Below, piece by piece: positions 26,144-34,688 of a DNA stretch of 64,000 nt. The position numbers and the translations under genes are program-made. The DNA lies in the NCBI GenBank assembly GCA_002344205.1, contig DDSZ01000033.1:24470-88469 (forward strand), in the 5' to 3' direction. This DNA comes from Opitutaceae bacterium UBA2377. Lineage in GTDB: Bacteria > Verrucomicrobiota > Verrucomicrobiia > Opitutales > Opitutaceae. The notes beneath the pieces were generated by a model that was not told the DNA's origin, ran no database searches, and saw only the letters and a program-made list of their open reading frames with translations. Within the stretch, counting starts at the first letter, position 1; the number at the start of each line of letters is the position of its first letter.

Positions 26144-26680
26144 ATGCCGCCACCCGATTCCGAACTCGCCCGTTGGTTTGCCGAGGAGGTGCAGCCGCAC
26201 GAACCCGCGCTGCGGGCCTGGCTGCGGGCGCGCTTCCCCACCATCGGCGACACCGACGACCTTGTGCAGGAGGCCTACGCCCGGCTGTTGCGCGTGCGCG
26301 GGACGGGGTCGGTCGCCTGCGCGCGGGCCTTTCTCTTCATCACGGCGCGCAACCTCGCGCTCAACCAACTGCGCCACCTGCGTTACGAATCGCCCGGGGA
26401 TTTGACGGAAAACGCCGCCTCGGGGGTCTTGGATGAAGGCGCGGCCATTCCCGAATCCGTGGCCCGCGCCGAGGACCTCCAGCTCTTGATCCACGCCATC
26501 CAGTCCCTGCCCGAACGCTGCCGCCAGGTGCTCACCCTGCGGAAGATCTACGGCTTTACCCAGAAGGAGACGGCGGCGCGCCTCGGCATCGCCGAGCACA
26601 CCGTCGAGGCGCAGGGCGCCATCGGCCTGCGCAAGTGCATCGAGTATTTTCGCCGTCACGGCTACCAACCCCGCCCATGA
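26144..26680 (+). CDS. ECF RNA polymerase sigma factor (FecI-like), second copy
   Basis: A sigma factor of 178 residues starting at MPPPDSELARWFAEEVQPHE. Region 2 is TIGDTDDLVQEAYARLLRV and AFLFITARNLALNQLRHL; region 4 is LPERCRQVLTLRKIYGFTQ plus the helix-turn-helix ETAARLGIAEHTVEAQ. Its stop overlaps the FecR ATG by 4 bp. It heads the second sigma-FecR-STN receptor cassette and probably drives the TonB receptor gene 1.1 kb downstream. The N-terminus is nearly identical in pattern to the sigma factor ending at 6987. Confidence 0.92.
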   Translation: MPPPDSELARWFAEEVQPHEPALRAWLRARFPTIGDTDDLVQEAYARLLRVRGTGSVACARAFLFITARNLALNQLRHLRYESPGDLTENAASGVLDEGAAIPESVARAEDLQLLIHAIQSLPERCRQVLTLRKIYGFTQKETAARLGIAEHTVEAQGAIGLRKCIEYFRRHGYQPRP

Positions 26681-27708
26681 ACCCCCTTCCACAAAAATCT
26701 GATCCGATCGAGGCCGCCACGGTCTGGGCGGTTCGGCACGACCGCGGCCTCACCGCCGCGGAGCAGGACGAATTTTCCCAATGGCTCGCGGCCGACCCCG
26801 GGCACCGTGCGGCCTGGGCCGAGGCCCGCTGGGGTTGGGACGAACTCGACCGGCTCGCCGGCCTGCAGACCTCCGTGCATGCCCCCGCCGATCCCGACCT
26901 GCTTTTGCCGCGCCGCCGCCGGTGGCTGGCGCCGGTTTACCGTTTCGCTCTCCCCGCGCTGGCCGCCGCGGCCGTGCTCGCGCTGGGTTTCGTCATCTTC
27001 TTTGCCCGGCCGGCGGCGAAGCCCGCCGATCCGTTGACCGCGCCGCGTCAGCTTGCGCTCATCGAGCAACGCACGCTGCCGGACGGTTCCACCGTCGAGC
27101 TGAACCGCGGGGCGGTCATCGCCGAGGAGTTTTCCGACGGCCTGCGCCGGGTGCGGCTGCTGCGCGGCGAGGCGCATTTCCAGGTCGTGCGCGACCCGGC
27201 GCGGCCCTTTGTGGTCGAGGCCGCCGGCGTGGCGGTGCGCGCCGTGGGCACGGCGTTCAATGTCCGCCTCGAAACCACCGCCGTCGAGGTGCTGGTGACC
27301 GAGGGCCGCGTGCGTGTGGACGACGCCGTGCGCGGCGAATCCCTGCTTGCGGCCGCCCCGGCGGGTGAACCGCCCGTCTTGGTGGCGGGGCAGAGCGCCC
27401 GCGTGGATCTCGCGCCGACGGCGGTGCCACAGGTGGCAGCGATCAGTGCGGCCGAGCTTGAACAGCGTCTGGCCTGGATGCCGCGGCTGCTCGATTTCAC
27501 CAACGCGCCGATGCCCGAGATCGTGGCGGCCTTCAACCGCGGCAACCCCGTGCAGCTCACCCTCGGCGATGCGCTGCTGGCCGACATGCGGCTCAGCGCG
27601 ACCTTCCGCTCCGACAACGTCGAGGGTTTTGTGCGCCTCATGGAGTCCGAATTCGGCCTCCGCGCCGAGTGGCGCGGCGACGAGATCGTGCTGCGACAGG
27701 CACGGTGA
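26677..27708 (+). CDS. FecR-family anti-sigma factor, second copy
   Basis: A protein of 343 residues starting at MNPLPQKSDPIEAATVWAVRHDRGL, coupled by ATGA to the sigma gene. Order: cytoplasmic anti-sigma domain (EQDEFSQWLAADPGHRAAWAEA), one transmembrane helix (PALAAAAVLALGFVIFFA), a FecR domain (LPDGSTVELNRGAVIAEEF, RGEAHFQVVRDPARPFVVEA, VRAVGTAFNVRLE) and a C-terminal STN-like domain (LDFTNAPMPEIVAAFNRGNPV). It relays the receptor signal to the sigma factor. Confidence 0.9.
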   Translation: MNPLPQKSDPIEAATVWAVRHDRGLTAAEQDEFSQWLAADPGHRAAWAEARWGWDELDRLAGLQTSVHAPADPDLLLPRRRRWLAPVYRFALPALAAAAVLALGFVIFFARPAAKPADPLTAPRQLALIEQRTLPDGSTVELNRGAVIAEEFSDGLRRVRLLRGEAHFQVVRDPARPFVVEAAGVAVRAVGTAFNVRLETTAVEVLVTEGRVRVDDAVRGESLLAAAPAGEPPVLVAGQSARVDLAPTAVPQVAAISAAELEQRLAWMPRLLDFTNAPMPEIVAAFNRGNPVQLTLGDALLADMRLSATFRSDNVEGFVRLMESEFGLRAEWRGDEIVLRQAR

Positions 27709-27714
27709 TCTTCG

Positions 27715-27739
27715 AATGTGGAAATCAGGAAAGCAGGAA
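27715..27739 (+). repeat. TGTGGAAATCAGG-family single arm
   Basis: ATGTGGAAATCAGGAAAGC is identical over 19 bp to the left arm of the copy at 25820, and extends a few bases further with CAGGAA. No matching right arm follows within the 109-bp gap, so this copy looks like a half-element. Confidence 0.6.
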
Positions 27740-27805
27740 GTCGAACCGTCTTGGGGTGTTTGAATCCGAGCTCATCAGCGCTATCCGCGGGAAAATCGGT
27801 TCATA

Positions 27806-27824
27806 AAAATTCTCTTAATGGAAA
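27806..27824 (+). promoter_or_regulatory. Possible shared regulatory site upstream of TonB receptor
   Basis: This 19-bp AT-rich stretch ending CTTAATGGAAA matches 16 of 19 positions of the stretch at 26079-26097 upstream of the sigma gene. It includes the ATG at 27818. If that ATG is not the true start (see the receptor entry), the element lies in the untranslated leader. A role as an operator or sigma-recognition site is inference. Confidence 0.35.
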
Positions 27825-30800
27825 CGTGTGCTTCGGGGTTTGTTACAGACGTGAAATCTGACACCAAGCTGAAGGCTACCAGTCCTTCGTTTCTTCGCCG
27901 GGCCCTCGCGCTCGTTCTCAGCACCCTCGCTTTCACTTTCACGCTTTCTGCCCAAGAGCCCAAGCGCACCTTCGACGTGCCGGCCGGGGAGGCTGAGCAA
28001 ACCCTCAAGCAATTCGCCACGCAGGCCCAGCGCGAGATCGTGTTCGCGCCCGACCAAGTGGCCGGTCTGAAAACCAACCCCGTGCAGGGCGAGTTTGCCC
28101 CCGGCGTCGCCCTCGACCTGATGCTGGCCGACACCGGGCTCACCGCCACCCAGGACACGAAGACCGGCGCCTTCGCCGTGCGGAGAGACACCCGCCCAAA
28201 CGGCCCAAGGGCGGCGCCGGTCGAGAAGACCGCCCGCCCGGAAAGTAAAAGCCGGGTTGAGGATGGCGCGGTAGTGTTGGATGACTACCAAGTAACGGGT
28301 TCGCGCATGCGGCTGAACTCCGGCGACCAGCCGATGCAGCCGGTGCTGATCTTTTCCTCCCTTGACATCGAACGCACGGGAGCAGCCAACCTCGGTCAGT
28401 TGTTCCAATACATCCCGGCGATCACCAGCTACACCACCGGCATTGGCACAGAGACGGTCAACGGCTCAACCGGCAGCGGCAACACATTGGGTCAGGTTGG
28501 CGTCCGAACCTCTGCCCAATTGCGCAGCGGTTCGCAGACCGAGACGCTCCTGCTTGTCGATGGTAAGCGCGTCCCGCTCACTGGCGTCAGGAGTTCCGGT
28601 GGCAATGGCTACGACTTGGGCGGCATCCCGCTATCGGCGATCGACCGTGTCGAAGTCCTCCTGGACGGCGCGTCTGCCATCTACGGCGCCGATGCCATCA
28701 ACGGTGTCATCAATGTCATCCTCAAGAAGCGCTATTCCGGCACGGAGGTGCGCCTGAACTACGACAACACTTTCGACAAGGACGCCGCCCTCAAGACGGC
28801 GAGCATCACGCATGGCTTCGCGACGGGCAAGTGGTCGGGTCTGCTCACTGTTTCCGGCTCCGAAAACAACATCATGCTCATGACGGACCGCCGGCTCACG
28901 AGCACCTACGATCGCACGGTCTTCGGCGGCATCACCAACCAATCGCAGCCAACGCTCTTCGCCGAGGGCAACGGCTCCGTGGGTGCCGCATCCGGGAATC
29001 TGCCCGGCACGACTGTTCCGCGGGTCTCGATTCCCGCCAACTATGCAGGCGGAGCGATCACGGCGGCGGAATATGCCGCTGCACCGGCCCCCGTGGGTGG
29101 GGTGACGCCCGGCCGGCAAGGCGCGGTCAACTACGCGCGGGAAAAGGCCGTGTATGCGCGGCTCGGATATGAGTTCAGCGACCATTTTAATGTGACCGGT
29201 GTCGCCCGCATCGGCCGCAAGAGCTACCACGACAATGGCCTCTGGCGGCGCGTCGAGAATGTCACGATCCCTGCAGGATATCCCGGCAATCCCTTCGGAG
29301 TGCCCGTGCGGCTGAGCAAGACCTTCTACGACCTTCCTCCGATCTACAACGGTTCGGAGACGGAGAACGTGGAGTTCAGCCTGTCCGCCGAGGGCAAGCT
29401 CATCGGGGATTGGCGTTACGCAACCAACATCAGCTACGTGGAAGGCCGGAATGCCATGACACCGACGGCACTTGTCGGCGCGGGCGGAAGTTTCGGCATC
29501 AACGTCGCTCCCACCGCTCAATTCACCGCGCGCCTCAATGCCGAGATCGCCGCGGGGCGCCAACCCCGGCTCATCTACGACAGTAACACGCAGTCGCCCA
29601 ACGCGGCCGGTGCGCTTGACCCCTTCTTCGTGAGCACGACGCAGACGAAGCTGGTGGATTTGAATCGCACCTGGACTTACTCGGCGCAGGCGGACGGCAC
29701 GTTGTTCAGCCTTCCGGCCGGAGACATCAAGGCGGTCGTGGGCGCGGAGCTGCGTGAAGAGTATGTCGACTTTCCGGGTGCGGTCGGCGGACAGGTCTGG
29801 CCGGTGATTCCCCAACGTGACGTGGTCTCCGTCTTCGCGGAGGCGCGCATCCCCCTGATCGGTGAACGGCAGCGCCTCCCGCTCCTGCATCAACTCGATC
29901 TCAATCTGGCGGCGCGCACCGAGGAGTATTCCGATTTCGGGCGCTCGACCACGCCCCGGTATGGTGTGGCCTGGCGTCCGTTCAAGCCGCTGCTCGTGCG
30001 CGCTTCCTACGGCGAGGGTTTCCTTGCTCCACAGCTCTATCGCGTCGCCGAGCAGTCCGCGACCATCACCTTCCCGCCGAACTTCATCGCACTGCTCTTT
30101 CCCGGCGCCACGGACCTCTCGCGCGGCAACGCCCCGATTGTCGGTCCGCTCGACCAGCTTAGCGGCGGTAATCCCAACCTCAAGCCGCAGCGCTCGGAGA
30201 GCTGGACCTACGGCGTGGTGATGGATGTGCCACGCGTCACCGGTCTGTCGCTCTCGTTCGACTACTATGAGAACGACCTCACGGATGGATTCGGCAACAT
30301 CGCGAGCATTATGGACCGTCAGCGCTTCGCGCCGGAAACCATCTTCCGCGGCCCGAAGCTGCCGACGGACCCGGCGAATTGGCTCGGCCCGATCACGGGT
30401 TACGACGGACGCGTCATCAACATCTCCAGTTCGCGCAGCGCCGGCTACAGCTACGGCTTGCGTTACCAGCGCCGCACCCACTTGGGTGACTTCAGCCTCA
30501 GTCTCATGGGGGAGAAGACGCTCAAGCGTGAGGAACGCATCCTGCCCAACTCCGCCCTCACGGCCAGCGTCAACAAGCGCTACGTCCCGCAGCGGGCCAC
30601 CCTCGCGCTGTCCTGGATGCGCGGTGCGTGGGACGCAGGCGTGGCCGGCGTTTACGGCGGCAAGGCCTGGACGGACTCTTCCAACGTCAACATCGCACCC
30701 TCCCGCTATACCGATGATGTCATGCGCTGGGATGCGAATGTCGCTTACGACTTCGGCCGTAGGGCCGGATTTGGGGCGCAAGGCGACTCCTGGTGGAAGC

Positions 30801-30946
30801 GAGCCCTGCGCGACACGAAGGTTCGGGTCACAATCATCAATCTTTTCGACACCGAGCCCCCCCTCAACGTCAACGGATCGTTCAGCTCCTCGGTCATCGA
30901 TCCCCGCCTGCGTCGCTACATCATTGATGTGACGAAGCGGTTCTGA
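27818..30946 (+). CDS. STN-domain TonB-dependent receptor, second copy
   Basis: A receptor of 1042 residues from the ATG at 27818. A GTG at 27851 gives a better signal peptide (MKSDTKLKATSPSFLRRALALVL... to TLSAQ) and may be the real start. STN domain at about 50-115 (FDVPAGEAEQTLKQFATQAQ), TonB-box-like VVLDDYQVTGSRM, plug (LLLVDGKRVPLTG, IDRVEVLLDGASAIYGADAI) and a long barrel ending YIIDVTKRF. The plug with TGSRM and LLLVDGKR is of the type seen in large carbohydrate or peptide receptors of Verrucomicrobiota and Xanthomonads. It lies behind the sigma/FecR pair and is followed 29 bp later by a secreted thioredoxin. Confidence 0.92.
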   Translation: METCASGFVTDVKSDTKLKATSPSFLRRALALVLSTLAFTFTLSAQEPKRTFDVPAGEAEQTLKQFATQAQREIVFAPDQVAGLKTNPVQGEFAPGVALDLMLADTGLTATQDTKTGAFAVRRDTRPNGPRAAPVEKTARPESKSRVEDGAVVLDDYQVTGSRMRLNSGDQPMQPVLIFSSLDIERTGAANLGQLFQYIPAITSYTTGIGTETVNGSTGSGNTLGQVGVRTSAQLRSGSQTETLLLVDGKRVPLTGVRSSGGNGYDLGGIPLSAIDRVEVLLDGASAIYGADAINGVINVILKKRYSGTEVRLNYDNTFDKDAALKTASITHGFATGKWSGLLTVSGSENNIMLMTDRRLTSTYDRTVFGGITNQSQPTLFAEGNGSVGAASGNLPGTTVPRVSIPANYAGGAITAAEYAAAPAPVGGVTPGRQGAVNYAREKAVYARLGYEFSDHFNVTGVARIGRKSYHDNGLWRRVENVTIPAGYPGNPFGVPVRLSKTFYDLPPIYNGSETENVEFSLSAEGKLIGDWRYATNISYVEGRNAMTPTALVGAGGSFGINVAPTAQFTARLNAEIAAGRQPRLIYDSNTQSPNAAGALDPFFVSTTQTKLVDLNRTWTYSAQADGTLFSLPAGDIKAVVGAELREEYVDFPGAVGGQVWPVIPQRDVVSVFAEARIPLIGERQRLPLLHQLDLNLAARTEEYSDFGRSTTPRYGVAWRPFKPLLVRASYGEGFLAPQLYRVAEQSATITFPPNFIALLFPGATDLSRGNAPIVGPLDQLSGGNPNLKPQRSESWTYGVVMDVPRVTGLSLSFDYYENDLTDGFGNIASIMDRQRFAPETIFRGPKLPTDPANWLGPITGYDGRVINISSSRSAGYSYGLRYQRRTHLGDFSLSLMGEKTLKREERILPNSALTASVNKRYVPQRATLALSWMRGAWDAGVAGVYGGKAWTDSSNVNIAPSRYTDDVMRWDANVAYDFGRRAGFGAQGDSWWKRALRDTKVRVTIINLFDTEPPLNVNGSFSSSVIDPRLRRYIIDVTKRF

Positions 30947-30975
30947 TTTTCGGGCTAATTTTCACCGCTTTCACC

Positions 30976-32238
30976 ATGAAGACCATTCGTCATGCTCTTA
31001 TTGCGTTCGCCCTCGTCCTCGCGAGCACTGCTTTCGCGGCCGAGGAAGCCACGGCGCGCTTCACGGCGCTCAAAACTCCCCTTGAACCCACGCCCGAGAT
31101 GCTCGCGGCGGCCACCGATGCCGATACGGCGTTCAAGGCCACCGCCTCATTGAGCAGCATGGATGCCCTCATGGCCGCCGCTGCCGGAAAGGCTACCCAA
31201 GAGGAGCGTCTTACCGCGATGCGCCACCTTATCGTCAAGGTTGTCCGCACCGGATCGGCGTTTCTGCAGAAGTTCCCTGAGGATCCCCGCCGCTGGCGCG
31301 TTGTCCAGATGCTCGACTCTGCGTCGGGCGAGTTGATCAACGCTGACGGCAGCCCGAAGGAAATTCTCGAAGGCGTGACTTGGGATACCGCGACCTTTGT
31401 CGAGTGGCGCAAAGAGATTGTAGCACTCTCCGCCGACGCGGCCAGCGCGCCTGACGCCCCGCCGGAGGTCAAGCTCCGCGCGGAGTCCAATCAACCCGGT
31501 GGCCTTCGTTCCACCTCAGGCACCGTGCAGAAGGCCATCCAAGCCAAGCAGCCCGCCGATTTCGGTCCGTTCAAGGCAGAGATCCTGCGGCTCGCGGAGA
31601 AATACCCCACGGTCGAAAATCTGGGCAACCAACTGGCGCTCTATTTCAACTACCGCAGCCGGGCCGGCTCGCAAAAGGAGGAAATGATTGCTGATGCGCA
31701 GGATTTCGCGCGCAGCGGCAATCCCGCTGTGAAGAAAGCTGCCGATGCCGAACTCGACAAACTCACCGCCTTCGACAAGCCCTTCGAACTCAGCTTCACG
31801 GCGGTCGATGGTCGAAAGGTCGATATCAAGGACTACCGCGGCAAAGTCGTGCTCGTCGACTTCTGGGCCACGTGGTGCGGCCCCTGCATCGCGGAGATTC
31901 CCCACATCAAGAAGGTATACGCCGAGTATCGGGACCGGGACTTCGACATCATCGGCGTCTCTTTGGAGAATGCCATGCTCAAGCCTGACGACACGCCCGA
32001 TCAGACCGCCGCGAAGCACGAGAAGGCCAAGGCGAAGCTCAACGAATTCACGGCCAAGACCGACATGCCTTGGCCGCAATACTACGACGGCAAGCACTGG
32101 AAGAACGACATCTCAACGCGTTTCGGCATCGCCGGTATCCCGGCCATGTTCCTAATTGATCAAGAAGGCAGAATTGTGACCACAGACGCCCGCGGCGAAA
32201 AACTCGAGGCGGAGGTGAAGCGTCTCTTAGGACTTTAA
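30976..32238 (+). CDS. Secreted TlpA/ResA-like thioredoxin with long N-terminal helical domain
   Basis: A protein of 420 residues. Signal peptide MKTIRHALIAFALVLASTAFA; residues about 25-265 are mostly helical with no known motif; residues about 272-420 form a thioredoxin fold with the redox site WATWCGPC (C301, C304) and the cis-Pro region GIAGIPAMFLID. It is predicted to be a periplasmic thiol-disulfide reductase. The N-terminal domain is about twice the usual size for TlpA-like proteins and may recognise a partner. It is immediately downstream of the TonB receptor on the same strand and so probably shares its expression. Confidence 0.85.
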   Translation: MKTIRHALIAFALVLASTAFAAEEATARFTALKTPLEPTPEMLAAATDADTAFKATASLSSMDALMAAAAGKATQEERLTAMRHLIVKVVRTGSAFLQKFPEDPRRWRVVQMLDSASGELINADGSPKEILEGVTWDTATFVEWRKEIVALSADAASAPDAPPEVKLRAESNQPGGLRSTSGTVQKAIQAKQPADFGPFKAEILRLAEKYPTVENLGNQLALYFNYRSRAGSQKEEMIADAQDFARSGNPAVKKAADAELDKLTAFDKPFELSFTAVDGRKVDIKDYRGKVVLVDFWATWCGPCIAEIPHIKKVYAEYRDRDFDIIGVSLENAMLKPDDTPDQTAAKHEKAKAKLNEFTAKTDMPWPQYYDGKHWKNDISTRFGIAGIPAMFLIDQEGRIVTTDARGEKLEAEVKRLLGL

Positions 32239-32299
32239 TTGTGTGCAATGAGGCGGGCCGGCGCTGCATTAGCGCCCCGGTCCGTCAGGCACATTTGCC

Positions 32300-32647
32300 A
32301 TGGTTTTACTCCGACAGACCGCCCAGCCGCTACCACCGACGATAAGCATCCACCCTCGCCCTGCGGGCTATGGCGGACAGGGGCGGGAGCACCAGCCGGG
32401 CGCGGTGTTGCCGCCGACGATGAGTTGGCGGGAATTTTGTGCATGGCCGGCAGTGCAGACGCCGGCTTTGGCCAGGCTGTCGCCGGCGGAGCGGGTGGTG
32501 GCGATGCAGGTGGCGCAGGGGCTGAGCAACCGGGAGATCGCCATGGCGCTCGGCAAATCCGAGTTCACCGTAAAACACCAGGTGAGCGCGATTCTGCAAA
32601 AACTCGGTGTGCCCTCCCGGGGCCGGTTGATTTTCCTGCTTCGCTAA
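32300..32647 (+). CDS. Small LuxR-type helix-turn-helix protein without a receiver domain
   Basis: A protein of 115 residues. The C-terminal half is a complete LuxR/GerE DNA-binding domain (LSPAERVVAMQVAQGLSNRE then IAMALGKSEFTVKHQVSAIL). The first 40 residues are Pro/Gly-rich with no sensor domain, and translation could instead begin at MSWREFCAW (32420), leaving only the HTH domain. It is a stand-alone DNA-binding protein; targets are unknown. It sits alone between the thioredoxin gene and a convergent universal-stress gene. Confidence 0.7.
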   Translation: MVLLRQTAQPLPPTISIHPRPAGYGGQGREHQPGAVLPPTMSWREFCAWPAVQTPALARLSPAERVVAMQVAQGLSNREIAMALGKSEFTVKHQVSAILQKLGVPSRGRLIFLLR

Positions 32648-32650
32648 CCC

Positions 32651-32685
32651 GTCCGCCATAGCTCGAAAGACGACGGCGCAAAGCC
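32651..32685. repeat. GTCCGCC-type dispersed repeat element
   Basis: GTCCGCCATAGCTCGAAAG followed by ACGACGGCG lies just downstream of the LuxR-type gene. The GTCCGCC and GACGGCG ends can pair imperfectly. The opening GTCCGCCATAG differs by one base from GTCCGCCGTAG found inside uxaE at 37717, which suggests the same repeat class. Confidence 0.4.
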
Positions 32686-32735
32686 ACGCAGGACACGGAC
32701 CTGCTGCGCTGGCGGCTGCGGTGGACTGCTTCCGT

Positions 32736-33566
32736 TCAGGGTGAGCGCAGCACCGGCACGGTCAGCAGCGGGCAGGAGAGCTGGCGCAGCACCCGTTCGG
32801 TCGTGCTGCCGCGCAGGGCGTCAAGAAAGCTGTGGTGGCCGGCGGTGCTCATCACGACCAGATCGGCGGCGGTTTCCCGTGCCGCGGCGAGGATCTGCTC
32901 GACCGGATCGCCCGGGCGGGCAACCCGCGTGAAGGTGAGCGCGGTATTTGGCGCCGGAAGTTCGATCGCAGGCATATCGGGCATCGCGCCGGCATGGAAG
33001 AGGGTCAGGGAGGTGTCGGTGATGCCGCAGGCCCGGAGCAGGCTCACAGTGGCCCGCACGGCCGGTTGCGGTGCAGGTTGGGCGCAGACGGGGATGAGGA
33101 TCCGGCGGAGCAGCGGAACACCGGTGCGGGCATCCACGAAGCCGGCGCTGCCGTGCGGGAGGAACAGCGTCATCGCCTGGGCGCCGCGGGCGATGGGTTC
33201 GGCCACCGGCCGGCCAAGCCAGCGCGCCCGGCCTTCGCGCTGGTGCGTGGCCAACACGATGAGATCGGCGGGATGCCGCTCCAGAAAGTGGAGCACGACA
33301 TCCACCGGATCCCCTTCGCGGCCGAGAACTTTTTCCGCGGTGATCCCCAGCCGGGCGACGGCGGCGTCGGTGCTCCCGGCTGGAAGCCGGCCCCAGCGCT
33401 CCAACTGGGCGCGCACTCCGGGGAAACCGCCGGCGTCCTCGCCGGGGCCGCCCGCCACATGCATCAGGGTGAGCCGGCCGTGGAGCGCGAGGTTGAGGCT
33501 AAGCGCGTGTTGGAAGGCCGCGTGGCTTGCGACCGAAAAGTCCGTGGGGCAGAAAACATGAGACAT
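32736..33566 (-). CDS. Tandem universal stress protein (two UspA domains)
   Basis: A protein of 276 residues. Domain 1 (about 1-140) begins VFCPTDFSVASHAAFQHAL; domain 2 (about 152-275) ends with LVVMSTAGHHSFLDALRGST then VLRQLSCPLLTVPV. The second domain keeps the ATP-type G-x2-G-x9-GST signature more closely than the first. Such tandem UspA proteins bind nucleotides and act in stress survival, in the cytoplasm. It is convergent with the LuxR-type gene and appears monocistronic. Confidence 0.88.
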   Translation of the reverse strand: MSHVFCPTDFSVASHAAFQHALSLNLALHGRLTLMHVAGGPGEDAGGFPGVRAQLERWGRLPAGSTDAAVARLGITAEKVLGREGDPVDVVLHFLERHPADLIVLATHQREGRARWLGRPVAEPIARGAQAMTLFLPHGSAGFVDARTGVPLLRRILIPVCAQPAPQPAVRATVSLLRACGITDTSLTLFHAGAMPDMPAIELPAPNTALTFTRVARPGDPVEQILAAARETAADLVVMSTAGHHSFLDALRGSTTERVLRQLSCPLLTVPVLRSP

Positions 33567-33701
33567 GATGCCGTCACCGTGGCAGTGCCCGGCCTCCGCG
33601 GCAATCCCGGGCCGCTGGTGGGGGTTGAAGCGGGATATTTATGCAATATAGGATGTGCGAAGCACCGGATTTTCGTTAATCCACCCCCTGCTTAACCCTG
33701 C

Positions 33702-34688
33702 ATGAGTGCACCCCGCGTTCTTCTCACCACCACGTCCTTCCAAGACACGCCCGGCGTGCATCACGACATGCTCGCGGCCGCGGGCTTTGAGCTGGTGCGC
33801 GAGCGCGGCCCGCTCTCCGAGGCGCGTATGCTGGAACTGGCCGGGCAGTTCGACGCCTACCTTTGCGGCGACGATGTGCTGACGCGCCCGGTCATCGCGA
33901 AATCGCTGCCGCGCCTGAAGGTTATTTCCAAATACGGCATCGGGCTCGACAAGATCGACCTCAAGGCCGCCACCGATCTCAAGGTCCCTGTGCTCTTCAC
34001 GCCCGGCGTCAACCACACCACGGTCGCCGAGCACACCTTCGCGCTCATGCTCGCGGCGGTGCGCAATCTCGTGGTCGAGGCCAACCACGTCGCCGCCGGC
34101 CGCTGGACGCGCATCACGGGCAACGAGATTTACGGCAAGACGCTCGCGATCGTCGGGCTCGGCCGCATCGGCCGGGAGGTTGCGATCCGCGCCCGCGCCT
34201 TCGGACTGAAGCTCATCGGTTATGGTCAGCACTGGGACGAAGCTTTCGCCCGCGAACACGGGATCGAGCGCGTGGAAGCCTTCGACGACGTGCTGCGTCG
34301 CGCCGACATCATATCGCTCCACACCAAGCTCACACCCGCCACCAGAGGGCTCATCCATGCGAAGAATCTTCCGCTCATCAAAAAAGGCGCGGTGATCGTC
34401 AACACCGGGCGGGGCGAACTGGTGGAGCTCGCCGCGCTCGTCGCCGCGCTGAAGTCAAAGCAGCTCCTCGCCTACGCCGCCGACGTGCTCGACGAGGAGC
34501 CGCCGCCGCCCGACCACCCGTTGCTCGGGTTGCCCAATGTCATCCTCACCCCGCATATCGGCTCGCGCACCCACGAGAGCGTGCAGCGCCAGGCGAGCTG
34601 TGCGGTGGAAAACCTCACCCGCTTTCTGGCCGGCCGCGAACCGATCGCGCAGGCGAATCCGGAAGTAGGCCCGAGCTCCAAGCCATAA
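33702..34688 (+). CDS. D-isomer-specific 2-hydroxyacid dehydrogenase (phosphoglycerate dehydrogenase-like)
   Basis: A protein of 328 residues. The NAD-binding motif is VGLGRIGREVAIRA. The catalytic triad is visible: Arg in VNTGRGELV, Glu in DVLDEEPPP and His in LTPHIGSRT. There is no C-terminal ACT domain, so it is not a serine-pathway enzyme with feedback control. As first gene of the uronate cluster it may reduce or oxidise a 2-keto or 2-hydroxy sugar acid; the substrate is not deducible. Confidence 0.87.
   Translation: MSAPRVLLTTTSFQDTPGVHHDMLAAAGFELVRERGPLSEARMLELAGQFDAYLCGDDVLTRPVIAKSLPRLKVISKYGIGLDKIDLKAATDLKVPVLFTPGVNHTTVAEHTFALMLAAVRNLVVEANHVAAGRWTRITGNEIYGKTLAIVGLGRIGREVAIRARAFGLKLIGYGQHWDEAFAREHGIERVEAFDDVLRRADIISLHTKLTPATRGLIHAKNLPLIKKGAVIVNTGRGELVELAALVAALKSKQLLAYAADVLDEEPPPPDHPLLGLPNVILTPHIGSRTHESVQRQASCAVENLTRFLAGREPIAQANPEVGPSSKP

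Noticed and set aside
28631..30781. A 716-codon frame antisense to the second TonB receptor
   Set aside because: The receptor frame shows clear domain motifs from end to end. The antisense frame shows none and is explained by high GC at third positions.
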